Notes under the pieces: generated by a model
The model's input: the letters and a program-made list of their open reading frames with translations, nothing else
What the model was told of the DNA's origin: nothing
Databases searched by the model: none
DNA from: a virus
IMG/VR virus record: IMGVR_UViG_3300037606_000073
Coordinates: 1 to 58,832 of that record
Length of the DNA stretch: 58,832 nucleotides
Direction: 5' to 3' (one strand)
Part shown: piece after piece, positions 1 through 8,137 of the stretch
Position numbering within the stretch: the stretch's first letter is position 1
Layout of the letters: the number at the start of each line of letters is the position of its first letter
Program-made: the position numbers and the translations under genes

Positions 1-166
1 GAGCAACACCGACCCAGCGGTCGCCAACAGAATAGTGCATGAGGTTGTCCTCACCCGCAACCACTGCGCCCTTGTACGCCAAAGGGTCCAGCTCGATAGG
101 CGTGGTGTAGACCAAGGACCGGCCGACAGCGCGCTCGCGCCCTGATGCAAACTTTACGCTGCTCAT
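1..166 (-). CDS. Small virion-associated protein, 3'-truncated copy
   Basis: The first 55 codons of a gene whose intact 84-residue version lies at 57210-57464; the window edge removes the 3' end. The ATG at 166 overlaps the TGA of the upstream 137-residue gene by four bases (ATGA), so translation is probably coupled. The residues read from both copies agree over the shared part. The context (tailspike, fibres) suggests a tail or fibre accessory role. I do not recognise the family, and the function is unknown. Confidence 0.7.
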   Translation of the reverse strand, partial: MSSVKFASGRERAVGRSLVYTTPIELDPLAYKGAVVAGEDNLMHYSVGDRWVGVA

Positions 167-576
167 GTGATCACCGTAAATTCTTCACGTTGATTGAGGA
201 CGTAGGACAGATTGGCAATGGCGCCTTGAAAGTTTTCTGTCTTCAACTGCAGGCTCTCCCCGCTGCGCAGGTTCTGCCTGCCGAGCTCGATGATGGCAAA
301 GTCGTTCGGTGGGATGTCCATCTGGTTCAGGATCAAAAAGCTGACGCCGTTCGTGTCTACGATCCGAGCTGATAACTGCAACGTCTCTGTCGCGTTGTTG
401 GTGACCATCAGCGATGTTAGCAGCGCTACAGCCTCGACGGTGCGCTCTGGGTTCGGCCCGATGGCTGGGATGAAATAGTCCGGCGTCTCCAAAACCGTCG
501 TGTAGAACGACGGGATAACGACGCGTTCTACGTTAAACAGGTTGAGTGGGGGGCGGGGCGTAGTGATCGTAGGCAT
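163..576 (-). CDS. Conserved phage structural protein, 137 aa (copy A)
   Basis: A 137-residue beta-rich protein with no signal peptide or membrane segment. It has a proline-rich start (MPTITTPRPP) and alternating hydrophobic strands to the C-terminus, and is probably a small virion or tail-fibre accessory. It lies one base downstream of the tailspike gene in the leftward late operon and overlaps the next gene by ATGA. A second copy at 57461-57874 differs at 13 of 137 residues by my count. No catalytic motif is visible and the exact role is unknown. Confidence 0.75.
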   Translation of the reverse strand: MPTITTPRPPLNLFNVERVVIPSFYTTVLETPDYFIPAIGPNPERTVEAVALLTSLMVTNNATETLQLSARIVDTNGVSFLILNQMDIPPNDFAIIELGRQNLRSGESLQLKTENFQGAIANLSYVLNQREEFTVIT

Positions 577-577
577 G

Positions 578-3052
578 TCAGCCTCCTAATGCTTGGATAA
601 GAGGTAGCGCGATATTCTGCACACCACGGGAGAAAGCCTGCCCCTCGACAGTACCGCGCTCGAAGTCCACGCGCAAGTCGTCCCCGAGGTAGGTGTCCCC
701 GAGTTCGGTTGAGAACGTGGCATAGACCCGCCCGCCATCCAGCTTCAGGTTCGCAAACGCTGGGTTCACGGCTTCGCCGGTACCACGCTGAGAGAACGGC
801 AGCGAGTTGTAGTTCACCCCCGAGCCGACGTAGCTGAACTGTTGCCCAGTTGCTTCGACTACAGATGGGAACCCTATCGTAGGGGGCGTCTCGACGTTGG
901 TCTTGATGAGCGTAATTAACGAGCCCAGCATGGCCTCAGCTGGAGCCGTCAGCGCACACCGCGCGAGGATTCGGGCTTGGATGATTTCCCAGCTGCGCAG
1001 GAAGATTGGTAGTAGCCCAGCGCTGAAGTGGTACTCAGCGTTCCAGTTGAACAGTCCCTTCACAAAGAACTGCGCCCCGCGGTCTTGGCCCGACCGGAAG
1101 TCACCCGACAGCTGGCGCAGCAAGGTTCCAGCGTCGCGGCGCGTCAGGGCCTCGTTCTCAACACTGAAGTTCTGCACTTCCACAAACTCGTCAGCGAGTT
1201 GTATGTACATCTCCTCGATGATGGTGGCCTGCTGCTCAATGATCGCATCGGCTGTGGCCACGTACACTCCGCGGGGCTGCCCAACAGGGTCTTCGATCCG
1301 GATTGTGTTCCGGAAGCCCGTCGCTACAAGCGCGTAGTCACCAAAGGTATTGTTGGAGTTGGCAACCGTAACCTGTCCGCCGTCGAGGCACCACAAGCCG
1401 TAGCGGCTCCAGTTCGTGAACACCGACACAAGCTGCACAAACGCGTTGCGTTTGATCAGGTAGCCGTAACCGTTCGGGTTGATCGCTGTAAAGCTGTCGA
1501 CCACCACGGACCGTAGCGGTGAGGAAGGCGCAAGTACAGAGCCGTCGGCCAGCAGGTTACCGCCACCGCGCGGCATGAGCGGATTACCCGCTGCACGGTC
1601 GATAGGCAGCGTCAGCTGGTCCTGTGTGAAGTTGTGCAGCATAGAGCAGTCAGAGATATACGGCGAGCGTATGATGACCGCACCGGGCTTAAACACGAAC
1701 ACAAAGCCCTTCTCAGGTGGATAATCATACTCGGGTTCTATGGCGACCCCAGCTATCTTGCGATACAGCTCCGAGCCAACAGTAAAGTAGCCCCGCTCAG
1801 CAACCGCCGCGAGGCCAGTGCCCTCGTTCACATAGTTTGGCGCTGCCTCATGCTGCAATCCGGTGAACGTAAAACCGCGGACTTTGGTGCCGCTGTTCAG
1901 CATGAACATATTGTTCTGCGCCAAACCACTGGGTAGCGACAGCTTCGTTGTACGTAAGTCGTACCCGTACAGCAGACAGTTTACAGGGACTTCTGTGTCC
2001 GGCTGTACTGTATACTCACCGGGGTAAACAATCACACCACATGGGACTGCAAGCACCGCGGCTTTTGCAAGCGCCGTGCCAATAGTCGCTAACGAGGCCC
2101 CGAGACTGGTGCCCGTGTTTGCGTCGTTGCCACCCATCGTCACGTAGAAAGTGCGCTCTACAGTGTACGAGTCAGCAACGCCAGCTCCAGCAGGGATCGT
2201 GCCTGCGGGCCACTGGAAATCGGACGGGATGACGAGGTTGTCGGCCGACACGACGAGCGGCGTTGGCAGCGCGGTTTGCGTTAGGGTCAGCGTGTCAAGG
2301 TCAGTCTCATGTCCGACGCCATAGGTACGGTACCATGCGATGCCGTAGCGGGCTGAACTGGGGACATATACGTCGTAGGCTTCACCGCCCGCGAAGCCGA
2401 CCGAGTAGGAGAACTCCCGGCGAAGCGAGCTTACGAGCAGTGTGTTGTCGGAGTGGACGACGATCTCACCGATCTTGTTGCCGAACCCGTTGTACCAGTC
2501 GATACCCGCAGTAATCCCGTCGTTGGCAGGATCGCCACTGTCCTTGAACCGCTGGTACCCGCCGCGGAAAGTGTATGTTTGGCCCGCTTCGAGCGGCACT
2601 GAGTACCTCATGGCTGCCATGCCAAGCCCCGTGAAGCGGTATACTTTACCGTTCAGGCCAACAGCGTTCGCGCCACCAGATAGATTGAAGTAATCGGGTG
2701 CGTCGCCGGGGCGGTGTTCACGGAAAAGCTCCGAAGCCTTCTGCACCTGAGCTGTCGTACTCGTGAGGTTCCCCACGGTGACGCGGAGCTCGACAAGACT
2801 GCCGGGGTTGAAGGCTTGCGGGATTGTCTCCTCAGCACCACGCTCAACGGTCAGTACGTCGCCCGCGCGAGCGGTGACGTTTACGATCTCAAGGGCGTTG
2901 TCTGTAGACACAATGGTCGCGAAGAAATTCTCACCGGCGCTCAGCGTCGGAAACGCCGCGCCCGTTCCCGCAGTCAGCGTGACCTGCGTACCCGTGTCGG
3001 TAATAGCGGCAGCAAGAAACCCGCGCGCGTTGTTCTTCAGTTTAACTGACAT
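578..3052 (-). CDS. Tailspike / tail fibre with beta-helix-like core
   Basis: An 824-residue protein. Residues 1-110 form a beta-rich N-terminal part of the kind that attaches to the virion. Around residues 300-390 the pattern FYVTMGGNDANTGTS followed by an IGTALAKA helix and a V-x-PGEY strand resembles the entry of right-handed beta-helix tailspikes and pectate-lyase-like domains. The C-terminal 300 residues reappear in the partial copy at 57876-58832. It probably binds, and may cleave, a surface glycan; no catalytic residues can be assigned. It sits in the leftward late operon, 15 bases after the 254-residue structural gene. Confidence 0.75.
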   Translation of the reverse strand: MSVKLKNNARGFLAAAITDTGTQVTLTAGTGAAFPTLSAGENFFATIVSTDNALEIVNVTARAGDVLTVERGAEETIPQAFNPGSLVELRVTVGNLTSTTAQVQKASELFREHRPGDAPDYFNLSGGANAVGLNGKVYRFTGLGMAAMRYSVPLEAGQTYTFRGGYQRFKDSGDPANDGITAGIDWYNGFGNKIGEIVVHSDNTLLVSSLRREFSYSVGFAGGEAYDVYVPSSARYGIAWYRTYGVGHETDLDTLTLTQTALPTPLVVSADNLVIPSDFQWPAGTIPAGAGVADSYTVERTFYVTMGGNDANTGTSLGASLATIGTALAKAAVLAVPCGVIVYPGEYTVQPDTEVPVNCLLYGYDLRTTKLSLPSGLAQNNMFMLNSGTKVRGFTFTGLQHEAAPNYVNEGTGLAAVAERGYFTVGSELYRKIAGVAIEPEYDYPPEKGFVFVFKPGAVIIRSPYISDCSMLHNFTQDQLTLPIDRAAGNPLMPRGGGNLLADGSVLAPSSPLRSVVVDSFTAINPNGYGYLIKRNAFVQLVSVFTNWSRYGLWCLDGGQVTVANSNNTFGDYALVATGFRNTIRIEDPVGQPRGVYVATADAIIEQQATIIEEMYIQLADEFVEVQNFSVENEALTRRDAGTLLRQLSGDFRSGQDRGAQFFVKGLFNWNAEYHFSAGLLPIFLRSWEIIQARILARCALTAPAEAMLGSLITLIKTNVETPPTIGFPSVVEATGQQFSYVGSGVNYNSLPFSQRGTGEAVNPAFANLKLDGGRVYATFSTELGDTYLGDDLRVDFERGTVEGQAFSRGVQNIALPLIQALGG

Positions 3053-3067
3053 TAACAGACTCCGTTA

Positions 3068-3832
3068 TCATACGAAGGGCCGCATTTGTACCGCCATAGT
3101 CCCGCGCATGTTGCCCAAATTAGCACGCGCCCTACGCTCTGTCACGTGTGAAAGGTACTGCTTGGCGTGGTAGGTCGCCAGCTCTCGGTCGCCCCACGCT
3201 TCGTTTGGTAATACCAGAAGTTCTTGCAGAGCGCCATGGAACAATACGTCCTCGATCTCGTCGAACAAATACTGTGGCATACCCTCGGCAGTTCGCTTCG
3301 GCTTCAGCGCATATATCAGCCGCAGCCGGTACGTATCGGCGCCGTCCGGAAGGGGCAGCAGTATGTATTGGTCCGGGGTTAGCTGCGTCATCGAGCGCGG
3401 CTCTGACGCCCCTTCCAGCGCGTCCTCGGGCATCTGGAAATCTGCCCCACTATTGAGCCCCTGCTCGTTGAGTGCCGCCCCGTTGAACGCCCCAGAGCCC
3501 GCCCATAGGTCTTCGTACGCCACGCCTGCGTAGAGGTCCGCCCACTGCGGATACCTGTGCGTGGCCTGCTCCAGCGTCAGGCGATCCAGCGGACTGTCAT
3601 TGATGGTTGCTGCGAATACAACATGGACGTCGGTGTTCTGGGGCTTGCGGTAATAGTACTGGTGCACCCCCGGGCTCACCGTCATAACGGGCTCCGCGTG
3701 CCGCCAGAATAGCGTGCGCTCGCAAGACCGTATCGCGGTGTTGCGAATCGCCTGCTCCATAAGCGGCTGCGGGCACCCCGGCACACTGGAGTTAATCCGC
3801 GGGATGAGTGAGCTGAACTCGCGATCTGCCAT
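3068..3832 (-). CDS. Head-tail or tail structural protein, 254 aa
   Basis: A 254-residue protein that starts MADREFSSLIPRINSSVPGC. The helical N-terminal part (PLMEQAIRNTAIRSCERT) and following beta region match the style of proteins placed next to the adaptor in marine podovirus-like genomes. Its ATG overlaps the TAA of the upstream adaptor (TAATG), which implies coupled translation. A neck or tail-tube role is inferred from position only. No enzymatic motif is seen. Confidence 0.6.
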   Translation of the reverse strand: MADREFSSLIPRINSSVPGCPQPLMEQAIRNTAIRSCERTLFWRHAEPVMTVSPGVHQYYYRKPQNTDVHVVFAATINDSPLDRLTLEQATHRYPQWADLYAGVAYEDLWAGSGAFNGAALNEQGLNSGADFQMPEDALEGASEPRSMTQLTPDQYILLPLPDGADTYRLRLIYALKPKRTAEGMPQYLFDEIEDVLFHGALQELLVLPNEAWGDRELATYHAKQYLSHVTERRARANLGNMRGTMAVQMRPFV

Positions 3833-4476
3833 TACACCACCTGTCTCGGGTCTAGGCTGCCCGCGTCTGTGTCGGTCAGCTGCTGCGTCTTCATGTCAGC
3901 AATGAGGTCTTGGACGAACGCATCGTTGAAAAGTTTTGCTCGGCCAGAGTTTACGTGCTCGTCGTCAATCGACTGGGCCAAGTACACGATACCGTTTATG
4001 AGTGCCGGGTGGTACGCGTCGCCGGGTACAGTTATCGTATCTCCCAACGCATACGGCGCAGGCGTCTCAGAATACTCGGCGATCAGAACGGTGCCGCTCT
4101 GTGGCGCTGGGTACAGGAAGAACATCCCGGGGTTCCGCACGTGGCGGACATAGTTTACAGGGACCCCAGCGGGCGATGAACGCCACATCGGAGCTGTTTG
4201 ATCTAGCGCGTCCTTGTTTACCTCGGTGATTACCCTGCCGCCCTGCACGTTGTAGATTTCTACGAGGCGGATGCCAGTGGTGGGTATGCGCTGTACTACA
4301 GTACCAGCAACGGTTTGGATTTCGCCGACCACAGTAAACAAGTCCGGCCGAATCGTGGTCATCCGTCGTATGGTCTGGTTTAGGAATCGCAGCAGCACCG
4401 CATCGGAATACCGATACGGCGCGCGAGTATCCTGCACCAAAGCGCGGACTTCGACTATGACCTCAGCAGCTGTCAT
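3832..4476 (-). CDS. Head-tail adaptor-like protein
   Basis: A 214-residue protein. The N-terminal helices (MTAAEVIVEVRALVQDT, then RYSDAVLLRFLNQTIRRMTTIRPDL) are typical of the phage adaptor family (DUF6682-like), which sits under the portal ring and joins head to tail. A beta domain follows (residues about 60-160) and then a C-terminal helical segment. It overlaps the genes on both sides by stop/start (ATGA upstream, TAATG downstream), consistent with equimolar production of neck components. Confidence 0.7.
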   Translation of the reverse strand: MTAAEVIVEVRALVQDTRAPYRYSDAVLLRFLNQTIRRMTTIRPDLFTVVGEIQTVAGTVVQRIPTTGIRLVEIYNVQGGRVITEVNKDALDQTAPMWRSSPAGVPVNYVRHVRNPGMFFLYPAPQSGTVLIAEYSETPAPYALGDTITVPGDAYHPALINGIVYLAQSIDDEHVNSGRAKLFNDAFVQDLIADMKTQQLTDTDAGSLDPRQVV

Positions 4477-4730
4477 TCAGGCAGGTCCCTTGACGCATCG
4501 GCTTCTATCTCGGGTGAAGTATACTTCGGTTCTTCTGGGATGTCATCTGTAGAAACGTTAAGCGGTTTCTTCCTGTTTGTCGTGGCTTTGGTGACCAGTT
4601 TCTTAGGGACAAACTTTTCTGGGAACGCTTCTTCTTCGGTGACCTCAAAGAGCTTGTGGTTCTTTGACATGTCTGAGGTCCACCCAAAGATGTACCCGTC
4701 GTCTACGTGCTTGAGCCAACGCTGTGTCAT
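4473..4730 (-). CDS. Small hydrophilic phage protein, 85 aa
   Basis: An 85-residue charged protein with a well-ordered N-terminal part (KHVDDGYIFGW), an acidic EVTEEEAFPE stretch and a low-complexity tail. Small proteins with this EVTEEEAFPE-type segment are common between coat and adaptor genes in aquatic podovirus-like phages (from memory). It overlaps both neighbours by four bases. Function unknown. Confidence 0.65.
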   Translation of the reverse strand: MTQRWLKHVDDGYIFGWTSDMSKNHKLFEVTEEEAFPEKFVPKKLVTKATTNRKKPLNVSTDDIPEEPKYTSPEIEADASRDLPE

Positions 4731-4963
4731 TTTTTTGTCCTTTTCCCCGAGGGTTTTACTGGCCAGCTCTTTCGCTCTGGTCCGGTCTTCTTAGTAGACA
4801 TACTACGTTTCTCCGCAGCAGTCATCTTGCTTGCTGCTTTCTGCGGTCTGCAGGCTGGGTACGAGCGACTGGACTTCTCAGACCCGGAACGGCCGCAGGG
4901 CTTGCCGGTCTTCACGTCGACCCACTTCTCCCCGAACCATTTGCCGAGGCCGCCCTTGCTCAT
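4727..4963 (-). CDS. Small basic protein, DUF5872-like
   Basis: 78 residues when started at the ATG at 4963, which overlaps the TGA of the 55-residue gene by ATGA; the longer upstream extension looks like shadow sequence. The N-terminal block GKWFGEKWVDVKTGKPCGRS followed by YPACRP is a recognisable small-protein motif found in phages and giant viruses (DUF5872-type). The tail is very lysine-rich, which suggests nucleic-acid contact or packaging with DNA. Role unknown. Confidence 0.7.
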   Translation of the reverse strand: MSKGGLGKWFGEKWVDVKTGKPCGRSGSEKSSRSYPACRPQKAASKMTAAEKRSMSTKKTGPERKSWPVKPSGKRTKK

Positions 4964-5127
4964 TTCTTCACCCGGTTGTCTGGGCCTTTCCAACCGCCGC
5001 CGCGCTTCTTGTACTCCTTGGAGGCCCACGCATTAGCGTACGCGCTCGGGTACACATCGAACTTCTTCTTGGCCTCGGACTTTACCTTGGACCAGAGTGA
5101 CGGGTTCGTAGGTTTGGGACTAGCCAT
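4960..5127 (-). CDS. Small basic protein, 55 aa
   Basis: A short gene (55 residues, ATG at 5127, TGA at 4960). It starts MASPKPTNPSLWSKVKSEAK and contains the block FDVYPSAYANAWASKEYKKR and a GGGW segment. This YPSAYAN-type block is common in small basic phage proteins encoded beside DUF5872-like genes. Stop and start overlap with the next gene (ATGA) supports it as real. Function unknown; DNA-associated by charge only. Confidence 0.7.
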   Translation of the reverse strand: MASPKPTNPSLWSKVKSEAKKKFDVYPSAYANAWASKEYKKRGGGWKGPDNRVKK

Positions 5128-5128
5128 G

Positions 5129-5197
5129 TCAGCACTTCCACGCTCTTAAGGATTTATTGATTCGGCTGTTCGGGTCGTTGGCCGTCTTCTTCGAGGT
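5129..5197 (-). pseudogene. Out-of-frame C-terminal tail matching the neighbouring DUF6321-like protein
   Basis: In the frame one base back from the end of the 91-residue gene there is an open tail of 22 codons plus stop (TSKKTANDP ... SLRAWKC). It matches the last 22 residues of the 84-residue gene at 5489-5743 at 21 of 22 positions, although about 16 of 69 bases differ. Conserved protein with diverged DNA implies selection on the reading frame. One extra base in the G run at the end of the 91-residue frame would join the two. Confidence 0.65.
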
Positions 5198-5472
5198 CAC
5201 TTGCCCCCTCTAGGTTTGCCTACACGCTTCTTAGCCTCTTTACTGCCCTTCGCCATTTCTGATAAGCGACTAACACCGGACTTCATAAACGCCGCAGCGT
5301 TTGCCCGCCCCGTCATTTGTGCGGCCTTTTTCCGGTCCTTGTCGTCTTTCACAGTGGAGAGAGGCTTTGAGTTCCCAACCCCGTCCTTCTTCATGCGAAA
5401 CGCCTCACTCTCATACTGTTGAGAGCCGTCGTTGTTTTTGCGTGTGGCAACTTTTTTGACGGGTTCTTTCAT
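5197..5472 (-). CDS. Small basic protein, 91 aa, probably frameshifted at its 3' end
   Basis: A 91-residue lysine-rich hydrophilic protein (MKEPVKKVATRKNNDG start) with a clear Shine-Dalgarno (GGAGGAG) nine bases or so upstream of the ATG. It ends at a TGA just after a run of five G. Directly after, in another frame, lies the tail shared with the next gene (see 5129-5197), so the intact product may be about 114 residues. A base error, a recent mutation or programmed slippage could each explain it. Function unknown. Confidence 0.6.
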   Translation of the reverse strand: MKEPVKKVATRKNNDGSQQYESEAFRMKKDGVGNSKPLSTVKDDKDRKKAAQMTGRANAAAFMKSGVSRLSEMAKGSKEAKKRVGKPRGGK

Positions 5473-5488
5473 TTCGTCGCTCCTCCAT

Positions 5489-5743
5489 CTAACATTTCCA
5501 AGCCCGCAGGCTTTTGTTTATGCGACTGTTCGGGTCGCTGGCCGTCTTCTTCGAGGTCAACTTCTTCTTCATGCCTGTCATTCTGGCACAAAAACTCGCT
5601 TTGCGGGAGCCCCCTTCTGGCTGGGGGGCCTTGAGTCCCGGCTTACCCGGGTTGGCCTTGTTGTAGGACGCGCGCCCCTTGGCGTTCAGGCCCCCCTTCG
5701 GGTCCTTGCCTTCCTTGCGGGTCCAAGCAGGGCTCTTAGCCAT
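5489..5743 (-). CDS. DUF6321-like small phage protein
   Basis: An 84-residue basic protein that starts MAKSPAWTRKEGKDPKGGLN, followed by KGRASYNKANPG, KASFCARM and a C-terminal SLRAWKC. This order matches the DUF6321 family of small phage proteins of unknown role. Its ATG overlaps the TAA of the upstream fibre gene (TAATG). The last 22 residues are duplicated at 5129-5197. Abundant lysine and arginine suggest DNA or virion association, but this is inference. Confidence 0.7.
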   Translation of the reverse strand: MAKSPAWTRKEGKDPKGGLNAKGRASYNKANPGKPGLKAPQPEGGSRKASFCARMTGMKKKLTSKKTASDPNSRINKSLRAWKC

Positions 5744-6663
5744 TACGCAATCCTATTCACTACGAGGATAACCGCAGGTATCACTGGGCGGTTGTAGGGC
5801 ACAGTCTGTGCATCTACATGGTGCAAAGTCACCCCGGCGTTTTCCACAGCAACGACGACTTCAAGGTACTGCCCCGCTGTGACTTGTAGGAGTCCGGTAA
5901 CAGCCTGACAAGTAACGCCGCCGTCAGAAGACTTGGGTATAACCAGCTCAGACGCTGAGTTCGGGATGTCCGTACCGTTCAGTCGGAACCACACCTCCGC
6001 GTCGTGGTCATTGTTATCGGTGTTCTGAAACTGAAGGCGGGATGCAATCTCGTACACCCCTGCAGCCGCAAACGTGATCCGCGTACTGCTCGTGACCGAC
6101 ACCCCAGCTGCAAGCCCAGTTGTGTCGAACTCTACAACTGTAGCTGTATCTGCAGTAAATGTCTGGTCGCTGAGGTCGTAGAAGATTCCGTGCGCCCGCC
6201 CGGTCACGTCGCCAAAGGCCACGCTGATTGGGTCTCCGGGCTGCAGCGCGCTATCAGCCAGCGCACCCTGCGCGGCTGTGGCGAAGTCTCCGGGCTGCAG
6301 CGCGCTATCAGCCAGCGCACCCTGCGCGGCTGTGGCGAAGTCGCCTGTGTCATTTAGCGCGGCAGTCCCGAGACCAAGCTCAGCCCGCGCCTGCGCCTGA
6401 TCGCCGTATGTAACCTTAGTGATAACCACCGAGCCAGTCCCATTGGGGCTCAAGGTGATGTCACCGTTCTCGTCAATGCTGCTGATCGTGTTGCCCGCGA
6501 TGCGTACGTTGCCAGCCGAGGCGGACACTGTACCGACCTTCAGGGCTGTGGCAACGCCCGTGCCGCTGTAGACGACCTTCTCGGTAGCCGCCGGCCCGCC
6601 GTCGACGTGCAGCAGCTGGCTGTACGTGTCTTTGATTTTGTTCGCTGTCAGGTTGGTAGTCAT
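5743..6663 (-). CDS. Fibre-like structural protein with C-terminal jelly-roll-like domain
   Basis: 306 residues from the ATG at 6663. Residues 1-100 carry a beta-rich region of the type seen in phage fibres (YSQLLHVDGGP, GNTISSIDENGDI). Residues about 105-145 contain an 18-residue unit repeated twice exactly (DFATAAQGALADSALQPG), a trimeric-stalk style repeat. The C-terminal 160 residues look like a C1q/TNF-like jelly roll (YDLSDQTFTADTATVVEFDT, FAAAGVYEIASRLQF). It is probably a head or tail fibre. It lies just downstream of the decoration-like gene. Confidence 0.65.
   Translation of the reverse strand: MTTNLTANKIKDTYSQLLHVDGGPAATEKVVYSGTGVATALKVGTVSASAGNVRIAGNTISSIDENGDITLSPNGTGSVVITKVTYGDQAQARAELGLGTAALNDTGDFATAAQGALADSALQPGDFATAAQGALADSALQPGDPISVAFGDVTGRAHGIFYDLSDQTFTADTATVVEFDTTGLAAGVSVTSSTRITFAAAGVYEIASRLQFQNTDNNDHDAEVWFRLNGTDIPNSASELVIPKSSDGGVTCQAVTGLLQVTAGQYLEVVVAVENAGVTLHHVDAQTVPYNRPVIPAVILVVNRIA
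6232..6339. repeat. Perfect 54-bp tandem duplication inside a fibre gene
   Basis: Bases 6232-6285 are repeated exactly at 6286-6339. The unit is 18 codons, so the frame is kept. Exact identity at third positions points to a recent duplication. Confidence 0.95.
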
Positions 6664-6686
6664 TGCACGCACCCCAAATGGTAGGT

Positions 6687-6704
6687 GGGGCCCCGAAGGG
6701 CCCC
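6687..6704 (-). promoter_or_regulatory. GC-rich hairpin with UUCG loop
   Basis: On the minus strand the sequence reads GGGGCCC-TTCG-GGGCCCC, a 7-bp GC stem closed by an extra-stable UUCG tetraloop, just after the stop codon of the 157-residue gene. No T run follows, so a simple terminator is unlikely. It may protect the upstream coat/decoration message from 3' decay or reduce read-through into the fibre gene. Confidence 0.6.
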
Positions 6705-6709
6705 GACCG

Positions 6710-7183
6710 TTATGTTACGTTTGGAATCGTGCCGAGATCGGCACCCATGTTGACCACAGCCAGCGAGACTTTGATGCGTGCTGCGTCAGTGGCCGCGGTG
6801 TTGACGGTCAACACAACGTCGGTATCCGCAGCTGCGTAGTACGCGCCCGCGGTCACGCCCGCGGTAGTGCCAACTGCCGCGTTCAGGTCCACGTTGTTGC
6901 CCCAGAGCGCGTGTGTAACCGCGACGCCAATGTCGACAGTGGCTGCTGCGCCTTCAGCACGTACAACAGTGACGGCAGTCGCCACCACGTACGCACCTGC
7001 GGGCAGCGTGCCAATGACCAGCGTGTCCGCGGCTCCCAGAGCAGCGGCGCTTGCAGCAGAACGAGCTGCTGCAATCTTGGCGAAGTCGAGATCAATCTCG
7101 ATGACGCTCACGCGGTCGGTGTAGTTGGCTGTAAAGCCTGCAGAGTTCTTATAGAACCCCAGCGAGTCGGTGTAAGCAACCAT
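6710..7183 (-). CDS. Probable capsid decoration or minor head protein
   Basis: A 157-residue protein, very rich in alanine, threonine and valine, with repeated beta-strand patterns and no charged surface blocks. It lies 13 bases after the major coat gene in transcription order, a position often used by head decoration proteins. The N-terminal part has a short ordered segment (MVAYTDSLGFYKN) and a helix (DFAKIAAARSAASAAAL). Function is inferred from position and composition; I do not recognise a named family. Confidence 0.55.
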   Translation of the reverse strand: MVAYTDSLGFYKNSAGFTANYTDRVSVIEIDLDFAKIAAARSAASAAALGAADTLVIGTLPAGAYVVATAVTVVRAEGAAATVDIGVAVTHALWGNNVDLNAAVGTTAGVTAGAYYAAADTDVVLTVNTAATDAARIKVSLAVVNMGADLGTIPNVT

Positions 7184-7196
7184 TGGTCAGCCCTCC

Positions 7197-8123
7197 TTAC
7201 GCGAAGTTGACGACTGCAGTGGACAGTGCCTCAGGCTTTACAACCTGATAACCATACACCTGCATACCGCGAATGATATTGCCAAACGTAGACTGAGCAC
7301 GGAGAGTTTCCATCTCGGTCATCTGTGTGGCAAAGGTGAAGCCCATCTTGTGCCCCGCGATCACCGACGTATTACCGGCGGTGACATTCAGGTTGTGCGA
7401 CACGTAGATGGTGAAGCGGTCGATCATGCCAAGGCGGCCGTTGCGCAGCGGAGTAGTGCTGTCACCGGTCAGCGAGGCATCCTTCAGCTCGGACTTCTTA
7501 ATGAGGCCCGCAGCACGTGCTGGGATCACAAGGAAGCGGTCGCTCTCGGGGCAGTTCGCCTCGTCCAGCACAGTACCCATATCGACGATCAGGTCGACGA
7601 TGGACACAGTCGAAGACGCGCCGTCCTTGGTGATGGTCAGCGGAGCGCCAGCCGTACCAAGGTTAAACGCGCTAGACTTAGCACCGGCAGTGACGCCGCG
7701 GTTGGATGTGCCTACGCCGGGCAGCAGATCGGTCAGCACGCGCTGGTCAATCCTGATCTTCATCTGCTCGGACGCGTCTTTCGACCACATATCCATCAGT
7801 TTCACATCGGTCTGTACCTTATCCACATCGTCTTCGATGCAGGAGAAGTACTCGCCTTTGTCAATGACCAGCTGAAGTTTCGGCTTGTCAGGGGTTTCTA
7901 CGACAAGGTTCTGACCCTTGATGTACTCACGAATCGTGATGTTGGGCTGGGTACGGATATTGACCGTATCACCCATGCTCTTGATCTCGCCTTCGTAGTC
8001 GGTATTCGAGATCGCTGCGAGCACAGTGGCGTCGTAGAAGTTCTCGATCAGTTTACCGGACCAAATCTCAGGGATGAAATTCCCGGAGTAGTTGGGTCGG
8101 CCGGGGGAAACGGGGTACGCCAT
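7197..8123 (-). CDS. Major capsid protein
   Basis: 308 residues, about the usual size for a HK97-fold coat without a large insertion. It starts MAYPVSPGRPNYSGNFIPEI followed by WSGKLIENFYDATVLAAISN, then a beta-rich region with DTVNIRTQPNITIREY. This N-terminal pattern is typical of P22-like and related podovirus coat proteins. It lies directly downstream of scaffold and portal, as expected for a head assembly cassette. It forms the capsid shell; no protease cleavage site is evident. Confidence 0.8.
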   Translation of the reverse strand: MAYPVSPGRPNYSGNFIPEIWSGKLIENFYDATVLAAISNTDYEGEIKSMGDTVNIRTQPNITIREYIKGQNLVVETPDKPKLQLVIDKGEYFSCIEDDVDKVQTDVKLMDMWSKDASEQMKIRIDQRVLTDLLPGVGTSNRGVTAGAKSSAFNLGTAGAPLTITKDGASSTVSIVDLIVDMGTVLDEANCPESDRFLVIPARAAGLIKKSELKDASLTGDSTTPLRNGRLGMIDRFTIYVSHNLNVTAGNTSVIAGHKMGFTFATQMTEMETLRAQSTFGNIIRGMQVYGYQVVKPEALSTAVVNFA

Positions 8124-8137
8124 GTTTTGGCTCCTAT

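Larger units (their letters stand above)
1..1534. repeat. Terminal direct repeat, left copy
   Basis: Bases 1-1534 align with 57299-58832 at a constant offset of 57,298 with no gap. Bases 1-127 are identical; from base 128 on the copies differ at about one position in ten, and the last 49 bases are again identical. The encoded proteins are about 90-93% identical, so most changes are silent. This fits closure of a circular genome onto a strain variant; a real duplication is the alternative. Confidence 0.95.

Noticed and set aside
1-1534. Sequencing error as explanation of the differences between the terminal copies
   Set aside because: About 10% substitutions without a single indel and mostly silent is natural divergence, not read error.
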